Of a DNA stretch of 42,069 nucleotides, positions 15,361 to 24,917 are shown one piece after another (position 1 is the first letter of the stretch; every line of letters starts with the position of its first letter). The notes beneath the pieces are model-generated. The model was not told the origin of the DNA and did not search any database. It saw nothing but the letters and a program-made list of their open reading frames with translations. A program made the position numbers and the translations under genes. Source of the stretch: Gammaproteobacteria bacterium 42_54_T18 (GTDB taxonomy: Bacteria > Pseudomonadota > Gammaproteobacteria > Pseudomonadales > Ketobacteraceae); NCBI GenBank assembly GCA_002163245.1, contig MAAL01000144.1, positions 1 through 42,069 on the forward strand. Direction: 5' to 3'.

Positions 15361-16323
15361 ATGTCCTCAGACTCCATCATTTCTTCACTTTCTCCAGAAG
15401 CAATTCAATCAGGTTTCGCCGACCTCGGCTATATCTGCGATGAGTCCATTGCCATGTCGGTCTACCTGGCAACACAACTCAACAAACCTATATTAGTGGA
15501 AGGCCCTCCTGGTGTTGGCAAAACCGAGCTGGCTAAAGCTACCGCCTCCCTTTTGCAGCAGTCATTGATACGCCTGCAATGCTACGAAGGGTTAGATGAA
15601 TCAAAAGCATTGTATGAGTGGAAATACGGCAAACAATTACTCTATACGCAGGTATTAAAAGACAAGTTAGGTGACTTATTAAAAGGCGCTCATGGACTCG
15701 CTGAATCCGTAACTCGGCTGCACGAATTTGGGGACATTTTTTATTCTGAAGATTTTTTGGAACCCCGCCCATTGTTGCAAGCATTAAAAGCCCCGAACGG
15801 CTCGGTGTTACTTATTGATGAAATTGATAAATCAGATCACGAGTTCGAATCCTTTCTATTAGAAATGCTATCTGATTATCAAATTTCCGTTCCTGAGATT
15901 GGCACTATCAAAGCAACATCTCAACCCGTTGTATTGTTAACCAGTAACAATACTCGTGAGTTAAGCGACGCGTTAAAGCGACGTTGTTTACACTTGTACA
16001 TTCCTTTTCCTGACCTCAAGCTTGAACAAAAAATCATTCAGTCTCGTGTGCCTGAAGCGCCTGAGAACTTACGAAACCAACTTGTTGATTTTGTTCACAC
16101 ATTACGTGAGCTAGACCTTAAAAAGCACCCAGCTATCAGTGAAACTATCGACTGGGCAAGGGCGCTGGTTCTTTTACATGCTAATTCTTTAGACACAAAA
16201 CTGGTTAAAAACACATTAAACCTCTTATTAAAACATGAAGAGGACATTGTCAGCGTTAAACAAGAACTAACATCCCTTTTTGCAAAATCAAACAAAAGCT
16301 CCAAACATCGTGTTCAACACTAA
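15361..16323 (+). CDS. MoxR-type AAA+ ATPase
   Basis: The protein has 320 residues from the ATG at 15361; the frame is open further upstream, but that part overlaps the hairpin region and has no family match. Walker A is GPPGVGKT (48-55) and Walker B is VLLIDE (149-154, D153/E154). A sensor segment LLTSNNTRELSDALKRRCL carries the sensor-1 Asn and an arginine finger. This is the MoxR/CbbQ/NorQ class, whose members act as chaperone-like ATPases that mature or remodel protein complexes together with a VWA partner. That partner gene follows after 27 nt, so the two are an operon. The client complex is not encoded here. Confidence 0.92.
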   Translation: MSSDSIISSLSPEAIQSGFADLGYICDESIAMSVYLATQLNKPILVEGPPGVGKTELAKATASLLQQSLIRLQCYEGLDESKALYEWKYGKQLLYTQVLKDKLGDLLKGAHGLAESVTRLHEFGDIFYSEDFLEPRPLLQALKAPNGSVLLIDEIDKSDHEFESFLLEMLSDYQISVPEIGTIKATSQPVVLLTSNNTRELSDALKRRCLHLYIPFPDLKLEQKIIQSRVPEAPENLRNQLVDFVHTLRELDLKKHPAISETIDWARALVLLHANSLDTKLVKNTLNLLLKHEEDIVSVKQELTSLFAKSNKSSKHRVQH

Positions 16324-16350
16324 CGCAGGCACCATCAAGAGTCCTATTAA

Positions 16351-17802
16351 ATGAATAACACCTTTGTTGAGTTTGTACATGCATTAAGAGGTGCCGATGT
16401 CCGAGTCTCCACCGCTGAGGCTCTTGATGCGGTCCGAGCGCTACAGCTCGTCGGCTACCAGCATCGTGCATCGTTAAAACTTGCCTTAGGACAAACTCTG
16501 GCAAAAAGTGAAGAAGAAAAACAGGCCTTTGACCAGTGCTTTGATCAATTTTTTCATTTCTCTAGTATGGACAAATTAAACGATACACCAGCCCCTTCCT
16601 TTCAAGATCTCCCTGAAGATGACAACCTTGCCAATCGCCTCATCAATAATTTGTCCCAATTGGCCAGCAATATAGAGGCAAGTTTAACGGGGCAATCACA
16701 TCCCACCCCTTCTGAACCAGGCCAGTCTTCAGGGCAACCCGCACAAAGCCAATCACCTCTAGGTCAATTATTATTGAGTGGCGACCAAGCTTCCGCCGCA
16801 ATGGCAATGGCAAGCGCCGGGCAATCCACCAATGTAAATCAAATACAGCTCATGACTCAAAAAGGTCTTTATGGTCGAAGAATGATGATGGCAATGGGGC
16901 TGGAAGCTATGGAGGAGGAGATATGGCAAGCGGAGCTATCAAGTGACTCCCAGCAATTACAACTAGCTCAACGGCTTAGAGCTGCGCGAGACTTATTGCG
17001 TTCAGAAGTCAGGGATTACGTCGAACAGCAATTTTTATTACAAGCACAAGCTAAAGGCAAACAGCTTCGACAGGAAACGATGATGCGTGTTCGCATAGAA
17101 CATTTACGCGAATTTAAAGACACTCAAATACTTGTCAGAAAGCTTGCTCAACGTCTTGTTAAAAAACATGCTCACCGAAAAAAAGTGCACAATAGGGGGC
17201 AATTGGATGTGCGTTCCACGTTGCGTCAGAGCATCCCCAATAACGGCATTATGTTTAACCCGCAATGGAAGACCAAGCGTAGTAACCGTCCCAAAGTAAT
17301 GGCTATTTGTGACGTTAGTGGCTCAGTTAGCCAAGTATCGCGTTTCTTATTAATGTTTCTCTATAGCCTCACCGACGTACTGCCCCGTGTGCGAGCATTT
17401 GCATTTTCTTCTCATCTAGGTGAAGTCACCAACCTTTTTCAGCAGCTCGATATTAATGATGCTATTGATGAAACCCTGGATGCCTACGGCAATGGCTCAA
17501 CCAACTACGGACAGGCCTTGTTGGATTTTAAAGAGCATTGTTTAGCTGATGTTGACAAAAAAACGACAATAATCATATTAGGGGATGCTCGCAACAATTA
17601 TGGAGAGCCTGAAACAGAAGTTTTACGAGAATTATACCAACGATCAAATCAACTCATCTGGTTAAACCCAGAACATAAAAACCGCTGGGGCAGTGGCGAC
17701 TCTGAAATGAAGAAGTATCAAGCGTACTGCACTCTTGCTGAAGTCTGCAACTCCCTTTCCCATTTAGAACGAGCTATCGATAAGTTACTGATAAGGCAGT
17801 AA
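16351..17802 (+). CDS. CoxE-like VWA domain protein, partner of the MoxR ATPase
   Basis: The protein has 483 residues. The N-terminal 80 residues (FVEFVHALRGADVRVSTAEALDAVRAL) match the start of CoxE-like VWA proteins. A low-complexity Ser/Gln/Pro linker follows (about 110-150), then a charged helical region. The VWA domain begins with PKVMAICDVSGSVSQVSRF; its MIDAS motif D321-x-S-x-S325 is intact, and the distal metal Thr lies in GNGSTNYGQAL. It ends with SHLERAIDKLLIRQ. With the MoxR ATPase it probably recognises and remodels a metal-dependent target complex. It is cytoplasmic, with no signal peptide. Confidence 0.9.
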   Translation: MNNTFVEFVHALRGADVRVSTAEALDAVRALQLVGYQHRASLKLALGQTLAKSEEEKQAFDQCFDQFFHFSSMDKLNDTPAPSFQDLPEDDNLANRLINNLSQLASNIEASLTGQSHPTPSEPGQSSGQPAQSQSPLGQLLLSGDQASAAMAMASAGQSTNVNQIQLMTQKGLYGRRMMMAMGLEAMEEEIWQAELSSDSQQLQLAQRLRAARDLLRSEVRDYVEQQFLLQAQAKGKQLRQETMMRVRIEHLREFKDTQILVRKLAQRLVKKHAHRKKVHNRGQLDVRSTLRQSIPNNGIMFNPQWKTKRSNRPKVMAICDVSGSVSQVSRFLLMFLYSLTDVLPRVRAFAFSSHLGEVTNLFQQLDINDAIDETLDAYGNGSTNYGQALLDFKEHCLADVDKKTTIIILGDARNNYGEPETEVLRELYQRSNQLIWLNPEHKNRWGSGDSEMKKYQAYCTLAEVCNSLSHLERAIDKLLIRQ

Positions 17803-17998
17803 ATTGGGTAACCCTTTTTATCCCTCTTTTATAACCACATCACTATTTCACAACCCACCAAAGCATGCCTATAATGACTAGGATGGTTTACCCTGCCCCT
17901 CGCTAAATGATAGCTGCATGATGCACCAAATCAAAATATGTTAACTGAATGAACAAAATCGGTTGAATGACCGTGGCCGCCGGATTACATTGACACCT

Positions 17999-20671
17999 AT
18001 GCTAACCAAACTCATTACACGTCTATACCATGTGTCTCGTGAACCACACATTTTCATCACTAAGTTCGGCCTATTTTCCCTAATGCTTGTTGTGCCAGTC
18101 GTAGTAATGTTGGCACAAATGCTAATTGACAGCCAAGAGCAACAAGATGCTCTTAACCTCAAGCAAAAAAACCTTCGCATTATTGAAGCTCTACTAAGAA
18201 CACAAGCCAAAACAGAGGTCTTACGGGACCTTAGCCTATTAGCCACATATGGCCGTGACAATGGCGCTAAAGATGACTTCAACCGCAACATTCTTTCCCT
18301 AAAGGAAGAAATAGCCAACCTTAAAGTCCATAGCCAAGATCTCAATGACAACTTTTTGGTGGGTTTAAACCTTGACCAATTATCCAAAGAGCTGGGGCGT
18401 GTCACATTAAGCGCTGGCTTGGAAATGGGCGCGGACCAACTAACCTTTAATCGTTACCATGAATTCGTATCCAACATTTACCAGCTTCAGTCACGTCTTG
18501 CCGATCAATCGGCGATGTTCACCGATGAAGATACCCTGTCGCTGCAATTAATTTATCTCGCCCTCGAAGAATTCACCCGTTTCTCTAAGCTTGCCGGGCA
18601 AGCACGCTCATATGGCAGCTACTATTTGGATCGCGGCTTTGTCACCTCAGCAGGCTCCATTACTCTTGAGAACACTTATGACAAGCTAACGCTTCTCTCG
18701 GATCAAATGGCTGAACGTGCGAACGATATTAGAAAGCAATTCCCGGAGCTTCAAAACGACCTTACCACGCCTTTGCCAGCAGGAGCCTTTGATAACATAC
18801 AAACACTAGCCGATAAGTTAGACACTAGTGTTATTCAAAGCCCTGATCTTGAAATCTTTTGGCGCCATTTTTTCACTTCAGCATCAGATTCTATCAATAA
18901 CACACAAGAAGCTAGATTTACCTTACTAACATTTGTTGCTAACCGTTATCAGGATCGAAAAACTGAGATTGAAGCACGACAATGGTTATATATTGCAGGA
19001 TTCTTAATACTGACACTTATCTTAACCATGATGTATCTAATGGATCAGAAAGAAGCACAAGAGAAAATTCGCTCCAATAAAGAAAAAGAGAGCATTGAAG
19101 CAACGGCACAAGCAAAAAGTGAGTTCTTAGCCAACATGAGCCATGAAATTCGCACCCCAATTAATGGCGTGCTAGGCATGGCTGACCTGCTGCGAGACAC
19201 AACACTTGATGCAGATCAATCTCGTTACTTATCAGCAATCCAAGTTTCAGGGCAATCACTACTTTCTATTATCAACGATATTTTAGACTTCTCGAAGATA
19301 GAGTCCGGTAAACTTGAAATTGAACGTGTCCCATCCGAGATTCCACAACTGATTGATCAATGCCTATCAATCTTTCAACAACCAGCTTATCAAAAATCCC
19401 TAGACCTATTAGTCGATATCGCTCCCAATGTTCCCATTGAAGCAGAGATCGACCCTACGCGGATTCGTCAAATATTACTCAACTTTCTAAGTAACGCCCT
19501 TAAATTCACCGAAAACGGTAGTGTTACCGTTAGTGTTAACTTGGAAGGTAGTCAAAACCAACACCACCTTCGGTTCGCCATTCGTGACAGCGGAATAGGC
19601 ATTACCCCTGAACAGAAATCACATTTATTTAAAGCATTTGAGCAGGCAGATGCTTCGATAACCCGCAAGTACGGTGGTACGGGGTTAGGATTAGCGATAT
19701 CCAAACAGCTAACCCTATTAATGCTGGGAGACATTGGTGTTGACAGTAAAGAAGGCGAAGGCTCGACATTTTGGTTTACCGTAGCTATCAAGTCCCCAAA
19801 TACATGTGTAAACCCTAGTGAATTCGCTCATTGGATCGATAGATCTACCGCTAGAGAAGAAATGGGAATTGCGTTATCCAATAAGCAATATCAACAAGAA
19901 ATAGTCACGTTACTCGAAACCTGGGGCTTCCCTGTCGTAACCCTACAAGATCGAAAACATCTAGAAGAATGGTGGAAATCAACATCCTCAAAAAATAAGG
20001 CTATTGTTGATGCTCACTCCTACTCCTGGCTACCTGACGATACCCATTCAAGAGAGATTAAATCGCGACTAATGGCATACCACCAGCCTATTCCTGGCCA
20101 CAAAAAAGCGTTCAGCCATATTCAACACTTTTTACACACTCCTCTGTCTATATTGCAGTTAAAAACCACGTTAGAGAATATATCTCAGGCTAGCTCAAGC
20201 AATCCATTAGCGGGTGGTAACACAGAAAAACAATTTAATGGTCAACATATCCTTGTAGCAGAAGACAACACCATCAATCAGATGGTAATATCCGGATTAC
20301 TCAAGAAGCTTAACTTAACAACTACCCTAGTCAACAATGGCCAGCAAGCTATTGATTATTATCAGCAACCAGAAGTCCCGGTTGACCTGATTCTAATGGA
20401 CTGGGAAATGCCTGAAGTTGACGGCGTTACCGCCAGTCGAATGATTCGCCAATGGGAAAAGGAGCAAAACCTTCACTCCACACCCATTATTGCCTTAACG
20501 GCACACGCATTGGCGGGTTATGAAGAGCAGGTTTATGATGCTGGCATGCAGCAAATGCTGACCAAGCCCATCAATAAGGATTTGTTGATACAAACCTTCG
20601 ACACCTACCTGAAACAAGATAACCGGATAAACTCAGGACTCAATGATTCAGCAAGAACACAAAAAACCTGA
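17999..20671 (+). CDS. Hybrid sensor histidine kinase with C-terminal receiver
   Basis: The protein has 890 residues from the ATG at 17999; a TTG at 17963 would add 12, and neither has a strong ribosome site. TM1 is at about 20-40 and TM2 at about 328-347, enclosing a helical periplasmic sensor of about 285 residues with no recognised ligand family. HisKA follows with phospho-acceptor H382 in [11 protein letters not shown], then HATPase_c with the N-box ([10 protein letters not shown]), DSGIGI and [13 protein letters not shown] degenerate receiver-like stretch lies at about 610-735. A canonical receiver follows with acidic residues in VAEDNTIN and phospho-acceptor D801 in [13 protein letters not shown]. 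There is no Hpt domain. The next gene overlaps it by 29 nt. Confidence 0.92.
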   Translation: MLTKLITRLYHVSREPHIFITKFGLFSLMLVVPVVVMLAQMLIDSQEQQDALNLKQKNLRIIEALLRTQAKTEVLRDLSLLATYGRDNGAKDDFNRNILSLKEEIANLKVHSQDLNDNFLVGLNLDQLSKELGRVTLSAGLEMGADQLTFNRYHEFVSNIYQLQSRLADQSAMFTDEDTLSLQLIYLALEEFTRFSKLAGQARSYGSYYLDRGFVTSAGSITLENTYDKLTLLSDQMAERANDIRKQFPELQNDLTTPLPAGAFDNIQTLADKLDTSVIQSPDLEIFWRHFFTSASDSINNTQEARFTLLTFVANRYQDRKTEIEARQWLYIAGFLILTLILTMMYLMDQKEAQEKIRSNKEKESIEATAQAKSEFLANMSHEIRTPINGVLGMADLLRDTTLDADQSRYLSAIQVSGQSLLSIINDILDFSKIESGKLEIERVPSEIPQLIDQCLSIFQQPAYQKSLDLLVDIAPNVPIEAEIDPTRIRQILLNFLSNALKFTENGSVTVSVNLEGSQNQHHLRFAIRDSGIGITPEQKSHLFKAFEQADASITRKYGGTGLGLAISKQLTLLMLGDIGVDSKEGEGSTFWFTVAIKSPNTCVNPSEFAHWIDRSTAREEMGIALSNKQYQQEIVTLLETWGFPVVTLQDRKHLEEWWKSTSSKNKAIVDAHSYSWLPDDTHSREIKSRLMAYHQPIPGHKKAFSHIQHFLHTPLSILQLKTTLENISQASSSNPLAGGNTEKQFNGQHILVAEDNTINQMVISGLLKKLNLTTTLVNNGQQAIDYYQQPEVPVDLILMDWEMPEVDGVTASRMIRQWEKEQNLHSTPIIALTAHALAGYEEQVYDAGMQQMLTKPINKDLLIQTFDTYLKQDNRINSGLNDSARTQKT

Positions 20672-22115
20672 AAATCACCCGACGCCATTATCATTGGTGA
20701 GCGCAGCGCTCACTCGCCCCAAATTCTTTGCCCCACGGCCCACGCTATCTAACAAGACCGTATTCAGTGCTTTTTCTGTAACCATATTACTACTTTGCCA
20801 ACTCATTACACTTCACGCCCACGCCCACGCCCACGCCAACGTTAGCGTAAAAGAGGCAATGCGCCTAAAACAAGACCTTACCCCTTTGGGAGCAGAACGC
20901 GCCGGTAATAAATCAGAATCAATCCCTCGCTGGACGACGGATAAAATGACCTGGAAAGAACACAAAACCTGGGTACAAAGCATCCAAAAGGAAGCTCCCC
21001 TTTACCATATTACCCCTCGAAATTATAAAAAATTCCAGCGCTTGCTCAGCAAGGGTCAAATTGAAATGCTAAAGGCATACCCTGATACCTTTACTATCCC
21101 TGTCTACCCGTCTCACCGAACGGCTAAAATCCCCGAATGGTTATATGAAAACGCCTTTAAAAATGCTCTCGATGCGGAAGCAACGAATAGCGGCGAAGAA
21201 ATATCAAACACGTGGGCCGGTTTACCCTTTCCCATCCCAGGCTCAGCCAAAGAAGTCATGTGGAATCATCAACTCCGCTGGAAAGGGATTTCCTTTAATT
21301 TAAAAACCCTAGAGGCCACAATTAATCGAAACGGGCGTTATCGTGTTATTGAAAACACTGTTGATGTGTATTCTATCTTCCATGACCCAAATCGAAACCG
21401 TACCATTGATGATTGGCGCTATATTTTTTACCTCTCCTATATAACTTCCCCCTCAAAGCTTGCCGGAGGAGCTTATCTAACTCATGAGTCCATCAACCCA
21501 TTAAGTAAACCTCGGCAGTCATGGATGTATATTGCGGGTCAACGCAGATTACGCCGCTCCCCCGTTATGGGTTATGACGCACCTACATTCACATCTGACG
21601 GCCTAAGGATGATGGATGAAATAGACATGTATAACGGTGCCATGGATCGTTACAACTGGAGACTGCTAGGCAAGCGGGAAATGGTTATTCCTTATAACAA
21701 CGATAAGCTACAAGCCGCCCTGCAAGACAAAGCCTCTCTGTTCACTGCAAATCACCTCAACCCAGAGTTCACACGCTTTGAAAAGCACCGCGTGTGGGTT
21801 GTCGAAGCAACACTCAAAGCAGGTAAGAAGCACCTTTACAATAAACGTGTTTTTTATGTCGATGAAGACACCTGGAGTGTCGCGATGATTGATATCTACC
21901 GAAACCCGACAGACTTTTGGAGAACCAGCTTTCGATACTCAGTTTACTACGATCAAATGCCAGGAGTCCTGAGCGCTGCCGACGCTCACCATGACCTTGA
22001 AGAACGCATGTATTACGTGCAAGGCCTCCGACTAAAAGATGCAACATTTTCAACCACGCCACCACCCGTTAGCTATTTTATGCCTGGAAATATCAGGCAA
22101 CGACTCATTCGTTAA
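20643..22115 (+). CDS. DUF1329 domain-containing exported protein
   Basis: The protein has 490 residues and its start overlaps the sensor kinase by 29 nt. The N-terminus has a long polar leader (about 40 residues), then a hydrophobic segment ([19 protein letters not shown]) and an unusual HAHAHAHAN stretch at the expected cleavage region. The mature part matches DUF1329: [58 protein letters not shown] and the closing [14 protein letters not shown]. The family is found in proteobacterial periplasm or outer membrane and resembles outer-membrane lipoprotein-sorting proteins in fold. Its exact role is unknown. Because of the overlap it is probably co-expressed with the kinase. A strong bidirectional terminator follows. 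Confidence 0.88.
   Translation: MIQQEHKKPENHPTPLSLVSAALTRPKFFAPRPTLSNKTVFSAFSVTILLLCQLITLHAHAHAHANVSVKEAMRLKQDLTPLGAERAGNKSESIPRWTTDKMTWKEHKTWVQSIQKEAPLYHITPRNYKKFQRLLSKGQIEMLKAYPDTFTIPVYPSHRTAKIPEWLYENAFKNALDAEATNSGEEISNTWAGLPFPIPGSAKEVMWNHQLRWKGISFNLKTLEATINRNGRYRVIENTVDVYSIFHDPNRNRTIDDWRYIFYLSYITSPSKLAGGAYLTHESINPLSKPRQSWMYIAGQRRLRRSPVMGYDAPTFTSDGLRMMDEIDMYNGAMDRYNWRLLGKREMVIPYNNDKLQAALQDKASLFTANHLNPEFTRFEKHRVWVVEATLKAGKKHLYNKRVFYVDEDTWSVAMIDIYRNPTDFWRTSFRYSVYYDQMPGVLSAADAHHDLEERMYYVQGLRLKDATFSTTPPPVSYFMPGNIRQRLIR
20814..20837 (+). repeat. Hexanucleotide tandem repeat (CACGCC)x4 within the DUF1329 gene
   Basis: Four exact copies of CACGCC encode (His-Ala)4 at the end of the signal peptide. 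Unit gain or loss would keep the frame and change only the length of the cleavage region. Confidence 0.9.
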
Positions 22116-22136
22116 AGCGTGTATCGTATTTCAGCC

Positions 22137-22176
22137 ACAAAAAAAGCGACATACCAAAGTATGTCGCTTTTTTTGT
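22137..22176. terminator. Perfect 18-bp bidirectional terminator
   Basis: The arms at 22137-22154 and 22159-22176 pair perfectly around a CAAA loop, with A7 and T7 runs that serve both strands. It lies between the DUF1329 gene (+) and the superoxide-reductase gene (-). Confidence 0.9.
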
Positions 22177-22229
22177 ATCAAGTAAGTCGCTTAAGGCATA
22201 TTTCACCTCTACAACTCTCTCAATAAATA

Positions 22230-22616
22230 TTACGCTACGGCAACACTAACCGCATCACTTTCCCAAACACCATGCTTAGTGCAGTAAGACTGCGCGACAA
22301 GCGAGGCATTCTTCGTTAATACAACATCAAAAGTAACGGTTGCGTTACCTTTTTCGCCCTGGCCACCTAGAGCACCAGCAAGCAAAGTTGCTTCAGCAAG
22401 CTTAGTGTCTTTGTTATAAAGAGCGACACCAGAAATATGGTGATCCATATCATCAGGGTGTGAATACTCGTTACCCACTTTAACGGTCACTTTGAAAGCT
22501 TCACCCGCTGTAGCAGAAGGCTCACAGTGAACAAAGGGTGAATGACGGTCGATGTAGTCTTTCTTGGCTTCACGATCGATTTCGTTAATATCTTCGTATC
22601 TATTGATCTTTGGCAT
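22230..22616 (-). CDS. Superoxide reductase-like (class II SORL) protein
   Basis: The 128-residue protein matches the neelaredoxin/class II superoxide reductase fold. These enzymes reduce superoxide to hydrogen peroxide at a mononuclear iron bound by four His and one Cys. The pattern is present: H25 in RHSPFVHC, H53 and H59 in EYSHPDDMDHH (six residues apart, as in characterised class II enzymes), then C112-x2-H115 in SYCTKHGVWES. The rubredoxin-like N-terminal domain of desulfoferrodoxin is absent. K/E next to the first His in the usual EKHVP is replaced by RHSP. There is no signal peptide. A GA-rich ribosome site precedes the ATG at 22616. The neighbouring TetR and GST genes fit an oxidative-stress context. 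Confidence 0.85.
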   Translation of the reverse strand: MPKINRYEDINEIDREAKKDYIDRHSPFVHCEPSATAGEAFKVTVKVGNEYSHPDDMDHHISGVALYNKDTKLAEATLLAGALGGQGEKGNATVTFDVVLTKNASLVAQSYCTKHGVWESDAVSVAVA

Positions 22617-22750
22617 TATTTCTCTCTCTCAGGTAACCTATTCAATCCGGTGCGAATCCTACTAAAGCTGTTGTCAAACTGCAACGTAAACACCGAATCT
22701 ACACCTAATTATCTTTGGTATTTACCAATGCTTTATTCGTGAGTACAGCG

Positions 22751-23335
22751 TTACCATCGTGCAATATCTTCCAATAAGAATGCCGTGTTGGCTTGCAGTT
22801 GTTCTGGGGAGACTTGTCTCTGTGAGACAATCAACGCCTGAACTTGCATCAACAAAAACTCCGCAGCAGCCTCTGCATCCAATACTACCGTCAACTCCCC
22901 TGCTTTCTCTGCATCTTGTAATGCGTTAATAAACCCCTGTCGTAATCGATCAAATACACTCGCAACATAGGGCCCTACCTCAGGATTAGTGACAGAAGCT
23001 TCCTGCACTGCATTCTGCATGAAACATCCGGACTTAATGATACCTGCAGCCAAAATGGTGCTTAGGTTAAGAAAGTATTGCTGAATTCGCTGCATTCCAG
23101 GCCCATCTGATAGTAAAGGCTTAGTTAATGGCTCGAATATTTGGGTTGTATAGTGCTTTAACGACTTAAAAAAGAGCGCTTCTTTATCACCAAATGTATT
23201 GTAAATACTGAATCTATTAATACCCATAGTATCGACAAGGTCTTGTAGCGACGTTCCATCATATCCATGTTGCCAAAATTGCATCATTGCAACCGTCAGC
23301 TTCTCTTCAGGGTTAAATGCTTTTGTTCTTGCCAT
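22751..23335 (-). CDS. TetR family regulator divergent from two GST genes
   Basis: The protein has 194 residues from the ATG at 23335 (AGGA upstream); the frame continues to 23482, but that would place the start in the promoter of the divergent GST gene. The helix-turn-helix is at about residues 9-57: FNPEEKLTVAMMQFWQHGYDGTSLQDLVDTMGINRFSIYNTFGDKEAL. The C-terminal half has the GCFMQNA motif found in NemR/AcrR-like electrophile-responsive members. It is divergent from a glutathione S-transferase gene, and its likely operator overlaps the promoter at 23444-23472. Regulation of GST genes by electrophiles is an inference. Confidence 0.92.
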   Translation of the reverse strand: MARTKAFNPEEKLTVAMMQFWQHGYDGTSLQDLVDTMGINRFSIYNTFGDKEALFFKSLKHYTTQIFEPLTKPLLSDGPGMQRIQQYFLNLSTILAAGIIKSGCFMQNAVQEASVTNPEVGPYVASVFDRLRQGFINALQDAEKAGELTVVLDAEAAAEFLLMQVQALIVSQRQVSPEQLQANTAFLLEDIARW

Positions 23336-23443
23336 AATACAACATCCTAATGCGAGCACATTCTTACTACTTGTAAGCCTTCTGCTTGTGAGACCAGCGA
23401 TTTTTAGGCCTAGTACGACGCAGTTTACCATGAAAAATAATAT

Positions 23444-23472
23444 TTGACCGTTCGTTCCGTTATACTTATTAT
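23444..23472 (+). promoter_or_regulatory. Sigma-70 promoter of the GST pair with overlapping operator-like repeat
   Basis: TTGACC (23444-23449) and TATTAT (23467-23472) are each 5 of 6 to consensus with 17-nt spacing, and the GST ATG is 31 nt downstream. The spacer begins with a CCGTT direct repeat (CCGTTCGTTCCGTT, 23448-23461), a plausible site for the divergent TetR. Confidence 0.55.
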
Positions 23473-23503
23473 AACTAAACACTCATTCTGATAAGGCTTT
23501 TCT

Positions 23504-24112
23504 ATGAAACTGTATGACACACCCATGGCACCCAATGCTCGTCGCGTTCGTATGTTTCTTGCGGAAAAAGACATTCACGTTGACTGTATAGATATTGATT
23601 TACAAAAAGGTGATAACTTAACTGCAGAGTTTCGTGCCAGAAACCCCTTTGCCAAGGTACCTGTGTTAGAACTGGATGACGGTACAATAATCTCTGAGTC
23701 CGTGGCTATTTGCCGCTATTTTGAAGAAACCCAACCTGAACCTGCATTACTGGGTGCCACACCATTAGAAAAAGCCAATATTGAAATGTGGCAGCGCCGC
23801 GCCGAATTTGGTTTTTTGCTACCCACAGGAATGACCTTTCAACACTGTTCCGGCTTTTTCAAAGACCGCATGACACCAAACCAAGCATGGGGAGAGGATT
23901 GCAAAAAATCGGCTTATGGATATTTAAAGCTTCTCAACCAACACCTTTCCGATTCAACCTATTTAGCAGGTGACCATTTCAGCATTGCTGACATCACGAT
24001 GCTATCGACTTTAGATTTTGGCCGTGTTGTCGATATCCGGTTAAATGAAAAACACGAACATGTTCAACGCTGGTATGACCTAGTTTCACAGCGACCTAGC
24101 GCTAAAGCGTAA
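23504..24112 (+). CDS. Glutathione S-transferase family protein
   Basis: The protein has 202 residues. The GST-N thioredoxin fold opens MKLYDTPMAPNARRVRMFLAEK. S/N residues replace a catalytic Cys. The cis-Pro lies in FAKVPVLELDDG, followed by the glutathione-binding ESVAICRYFEE. The alpha-helical C-terminal domain (about 85-200) has the N-capping box and hydrophobic staple in FSIADITMLSTLDFGR. It should conjugate or reduce electrophiles with glutathione; the substrate is unknown. It lies 29 nt upstream of a second GST gene in a probable operon under the divergent TetR. Confidence 0.93.
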   Translation: MKLYDTPMAPNARRVRMFLAEKDIHVDCIDIDLQKGDNLTAEFRARNPFAKVPVLELDDGTIISESVAICRYFEETQPEPALLGATPLEKANIEMWQRRAEFGFLLPTGMTFQHCSGFFKDRMTPNQAWGEDCKKSAYGYLKLLNQHLSDSTYLAGDHFSIADITMLSTLDFGRVVDIRLNEKHEHVQRWYDLVSQRPSAKA

Positions 24113-24141
24113 CTGTACACTAAGTAGTAAAAGGATGATTT

Positions 24142-24810
24142 ATGATTGAGCTATATACAGCACCCACACCTAACGGTTGGAAAGCATCCATTGCATTAGA
24201 AGAAATGGCGCTGGATTACAAAACCATCGCCATTAATATAATGACAGGAGATCAAAAAACACCGGAATTCACCGCCATTAACCCCAATGGGCGAATACCC
24301 GCCATAGTGGATACCGAAAACGAAAATTTTGCCGTCTTCGAGTCTGGTGCCATCATGATGTATTTGGCAGAAAAAACAGGAAAGTTTCTACCCACTGATA
24401 TAAAGCAGCGATCACAGGTTATTCAGTGGCTGATGTTTCAGATGGGTGGCGTAGGTCCTATGATGGGACAAGCCAACGTTTTCTTTCGTTACTTCCCTGA
24501 AAAAATCCCTGCTGCCATTGATCGTTATCAAACAGAATCAAAACGTTTATTAACCGTGCTTGATAATCAACTCAAAGATAACGAATACCTGGCAGGAGAT
24601 TACAGCATCGCCGACATGGCCAATTGGTGCTGGGCAAAAACTTACGCATGGTCGGGTGTTGAAATTGAGGATTTAACCAGTTTACAACGCTGGCTCGATC
24701 AAATTAACGAACGCCCTGCTGTGCAAAAAGGTGTATTAGTACCAGGAAAAGTCGATGTAGAGACATTGGTAAAAGGTGCACAAAATATCGTAACAGGCAT
24801 AAAAAAATAA
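24142..24810 (+). CDS. YfcG/YghU-type glutathione S-transferase
   Basis: The protein has 222 residues. [21 protein letters not shown] and [29 protein letters not shown] closely follow E. coli YfcG, a glutathione-dependent disulfide-bond oxidoreductase (Nu class), where a Thr/Asn in the TPNG loop contacts glutathione. The helical domain has [20 protein letters not shown] and [15 protein letters not shown], also YfcG-like. It is second in the GST pair, 29 nt after the first, with AAAGGATG before the ATG. It probably acts on small or protein disulfides. Assignment to the YfcG subgroup is good; the exact substrate is unknown. Confidence 0.92.
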   Translation: MIELYTAPTPNGWKASIALEEMALDYKTIAINIMTGDQKTPEFTAINPNGRIPAIVDTENENFAVFESGAIMMYLAEKTGKFLPTDIKQRSQVIQWLMFQMGGVGPMMGQANVFFRYFPEKIPAAIDRYQTESKRLLTVLDNQLKDNEYLAGDYSIADMANWCWAKTYAWSGVEIEDLTSLQRWLDQINERPAVQKGVLVPGKVDVETLVKGAQNIVTGIKK

Positions 24811-24848
24811 TGATTACTGATATTTAATACTAATCATCATTCAATCTG

Positions 24849-24906
24849 TTTTTCCTGCGGATCTCACAATCATAGTCAACGCTATATATGTGATCCGCAG
24901 GAAAAA
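24849..24906. repeat. 15-bp inverted repeat without terminator polarity
   Basis: TTTTTCCTGCGGATC (24849-24863) pairs perfectly with GATCCGCAGGAAAAA (24892-24906) around a 28-nt loop. It lies between the convergent GST and CocE-type genes. The T run is in the 5' arm and the A run in the 3' arm on both strands, so it lacks the trailing U tract of an intrinsic terminator. Confidence 0.75.
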
Positions 24907-24917
24907 GACGTTCTTAC

